Positions 6,366-7,109 of a stretch of 7,109 nt of DNA are shown here, piece after piece. Position 1 is the stretch's first letter; each line of letters starts with the position of its first letter. Below the pieces are notes generated by a model, which saw only the letters and a list, made by a program, of their open reading frames with translations, did not search any database and had not been told where the DNA came from. Source of the DNA: Trebonia sp. Its GTDB lineage: Bacteria > Actinomycetota > Actinomycetes > Streptosporangiales > Streptosporangiaceae. The stretch is from NCBI GenBank assembly GCA_030038035.1, contig JASHPP010000405.1, positions 1-7,109 on the forward strand, given 5' to 3'. The position numbers were made by a program, and so were the translations under genes.

Positions 6366-6372
6366 CTCCTTT
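6366..6372 (-). promoter_or_regulatory. Ribosome binding site of E1 alpha
   Basis: AAAGGAG on the minus strand with a 9-nt spacer supports the GTG start at 6356. It directly follows the GC-rich tandem repeat, so a repeat hairpin could affect access to it. Confidence 0.7.
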
Positions 6373-6374
6373 CT

Positions 6375-6401
6375 GCCGGCTCCGCCGGCTCCGCCGGCTC
6401 T
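6375..6401. repeat. Three-copy 9-bp tandem repeat in the M24 / E1 alpha gap
   Basis: GCCGGCTCC is repeated at 6375-6383, 6384-6392 and 6393-6401 (last base T instead of C). Each unit contains the self-complementary GCCGGC, so neighbouring units can pair as short hairpins with a 3-nt loop. The array is flanked by a direct repeat TTTCTGCCG (6370-6378 and 6402-6410). It lies in the 72-bp gap between the M24 gene and E1 alpha, immediately upstream of the E1 alpha Shine-Dalgarno sequence. Confidence 0.85.
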
Positions 6402-6428
6402 TTTCTGCCGACTCTGTCCGGCGGCCGG

Positions 6429-7109
6429 TCAGTACGGGTTCGTGACGTACAGCTCCTGGGCCGGGAACTTGGTCAGGATCTCCAGGCCGTGGGGTGCGAC
6501 CACGACCTCCTCCTCGATCCGCGCCGCCGACCGGCCGTCCGTCGCCGGGCAGTACGTCTCAAGCGCGAAGACCATGCCCTCCTTGATCTCAACCGGCGTG
6601 TCCAGGCTGACCAGCCGCGAGATGATCGGGCGCTCGTGCAGCGCCAGGCCGAGGCCATGCCCGAACTGCAGGCCGAACGCGGTCTTCTCGTCCGCCAGGC
6701 CGATCTCCTGCGCCGTCGGCCACAGCCGCGCCACCTGGTCGGTGGACACGCCGGGCTTGATCATGTCGATCGCGGCGTCCATCCACTCCCTGGCCCTTTG
6801 GTATGCGTCCCGTTGCGGCTGGCTTGCCCGGCCGACGACGAAGCAGCGGTAGTAGCAGGTCCGGTAGCCGTTGTAGGAGTGCATGATGTCGAAGAACGCC
6901 TGCTCGCCGGGCCGGATCATGCGGTCGGAGAAGTTGTGCGGGTGCGGGTTGCACCGCTCGCCTGAGACCGCGTTGATCGACTCCACGTCGTCTGAGCCCA
7001 TCTCGTACAGCCGCTTGTTGGCCAGCGCCACGATCTCGTTCTCCCGCACGCCGGGCCTGAGCGCTTCGGCGATGTCGGCATAGGTGCCGTCCACCATCGC
7101 CGCGGCGGT
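6429..7109 (-). CDS. M24-family peptidase-fold protein (Xaa-Pro peptidase / creatinase superfamily), 5' part outside window
   Basis: The visible 226 codons cover the C-terminal pita-bread catalytic domain; the frame is open to the right edge (TAAA before MVDGTYADIAEALRPG), so the first Met in view is not the start and an N-terminal creatinase-like domain probably precedes it. M24 members hydrolyse Xaa-Pro peptide bonds or other C-N bonds (creatinase, ectoine hydrolase), and one branch (DddP) lyses DMSP. Counting that Met (7097) as residue 1, canonical metal ligands align as Asp70 (FFDIM), Cys81 in place of the second Asp (GYRTCYYR), His147 (FGHGLG), Glu180 (ALETYC) and Glu195 (RIEEEVVV). The accessory histidines PHPH (51-54) and HERP (154-157) are present. 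With Cys81, metal use and activity are uncertain; it could be an amidohydrolase-like enzyme rather than a peptidase. It ends 72 nt before E1 alpha and probably shares its transcript. Confidence 0.92.
   Translation of the reverse strand, partial: TAAAMVDGTYADIAEALRPGVRENEIVALANKRLYEMGSDDVESINAVSGERCNPHPHNFSDRMIRPGEQAFFDIMHSYNGYRTCYYRCFVVGRASQPQRDAYQRAREWMDAAIDMIKPGVSTDQVARLWPTAQEIGLADEKTAFGLQFGHGLGLALHERPIISRLVSLDTPVEIKEGMVFALETYCPATDGRSAARIEEEVVVAPHGLEILTKFPAQELYVTNPY

Overview
The window is about 70% GC by eye, uses GTG as well as ATG starts, and has G/C-biased third codon positions. Its proteins resemble actinobacterial families, so I infer a high-GC actinobacterium. All seven genes I can support lie on the minus strand, so the window reads right to left. 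The very long plus-strand open frames are GC-driven shadows of these genes.

Layout in transcription order: (1) the C-terminal catalytic domain of an M24-family (aminopeptidase P / creatinase fold) protein that enters from the right edge, with a Cys where the fold normally has its second metal-binding Asp; (2) a 72-bp gap holding a 9-bp tandem repeat and a good ribosome binding site; (3) the alpha subunit of a thiamine-diphosphate 2-oxo acid dehydrogenase (E1 alpha); (4) a 75-residue protein that is only a lipoyl domain; (5) the matching E1 beta subunit; (6) an aldehyde dehydrogenase of the succinate-semialdehyde dehydrogenase type; (7) a multi-pass membrane protein of unknown function whose putative GTG start overlaps the dehydrogenase stop; (8) a 203-bp gap with terminator-like hairpins and a leader; (9) a WecC/Ugd-type nucleotide-sugar dehydrogenase that leaves through the left edge.

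E1 alpha, lipoyl protein, E1 beta and aldehyde dehydrogenase are packed with gaps of 0, 21 and 2 bp, and form one translationally linked unit; the M24 gene is probably part of the same operon. E1 alpha/beta would decarboxylate a 2-oxo acid (or cleave an acetoin-like substrate) and reductively acylate the lipoyl protein, and the aldehyde dehydrogenase would oxidise an aldehyde to an acid. No acyltransferase (E2 core) or dihydrolipoyl dehydrogenase (E3) is present in the window. This makes the E1 alpha/lipoyl-only/E1 beta/ALDH/M24 set the most interesting part: it looks like a compact catabolic module, but its substrate cannot be read from the sequence. The sugar dehydrogenase, with its own leader, probably belongs to a separate polysaccharide-related unit to the left.
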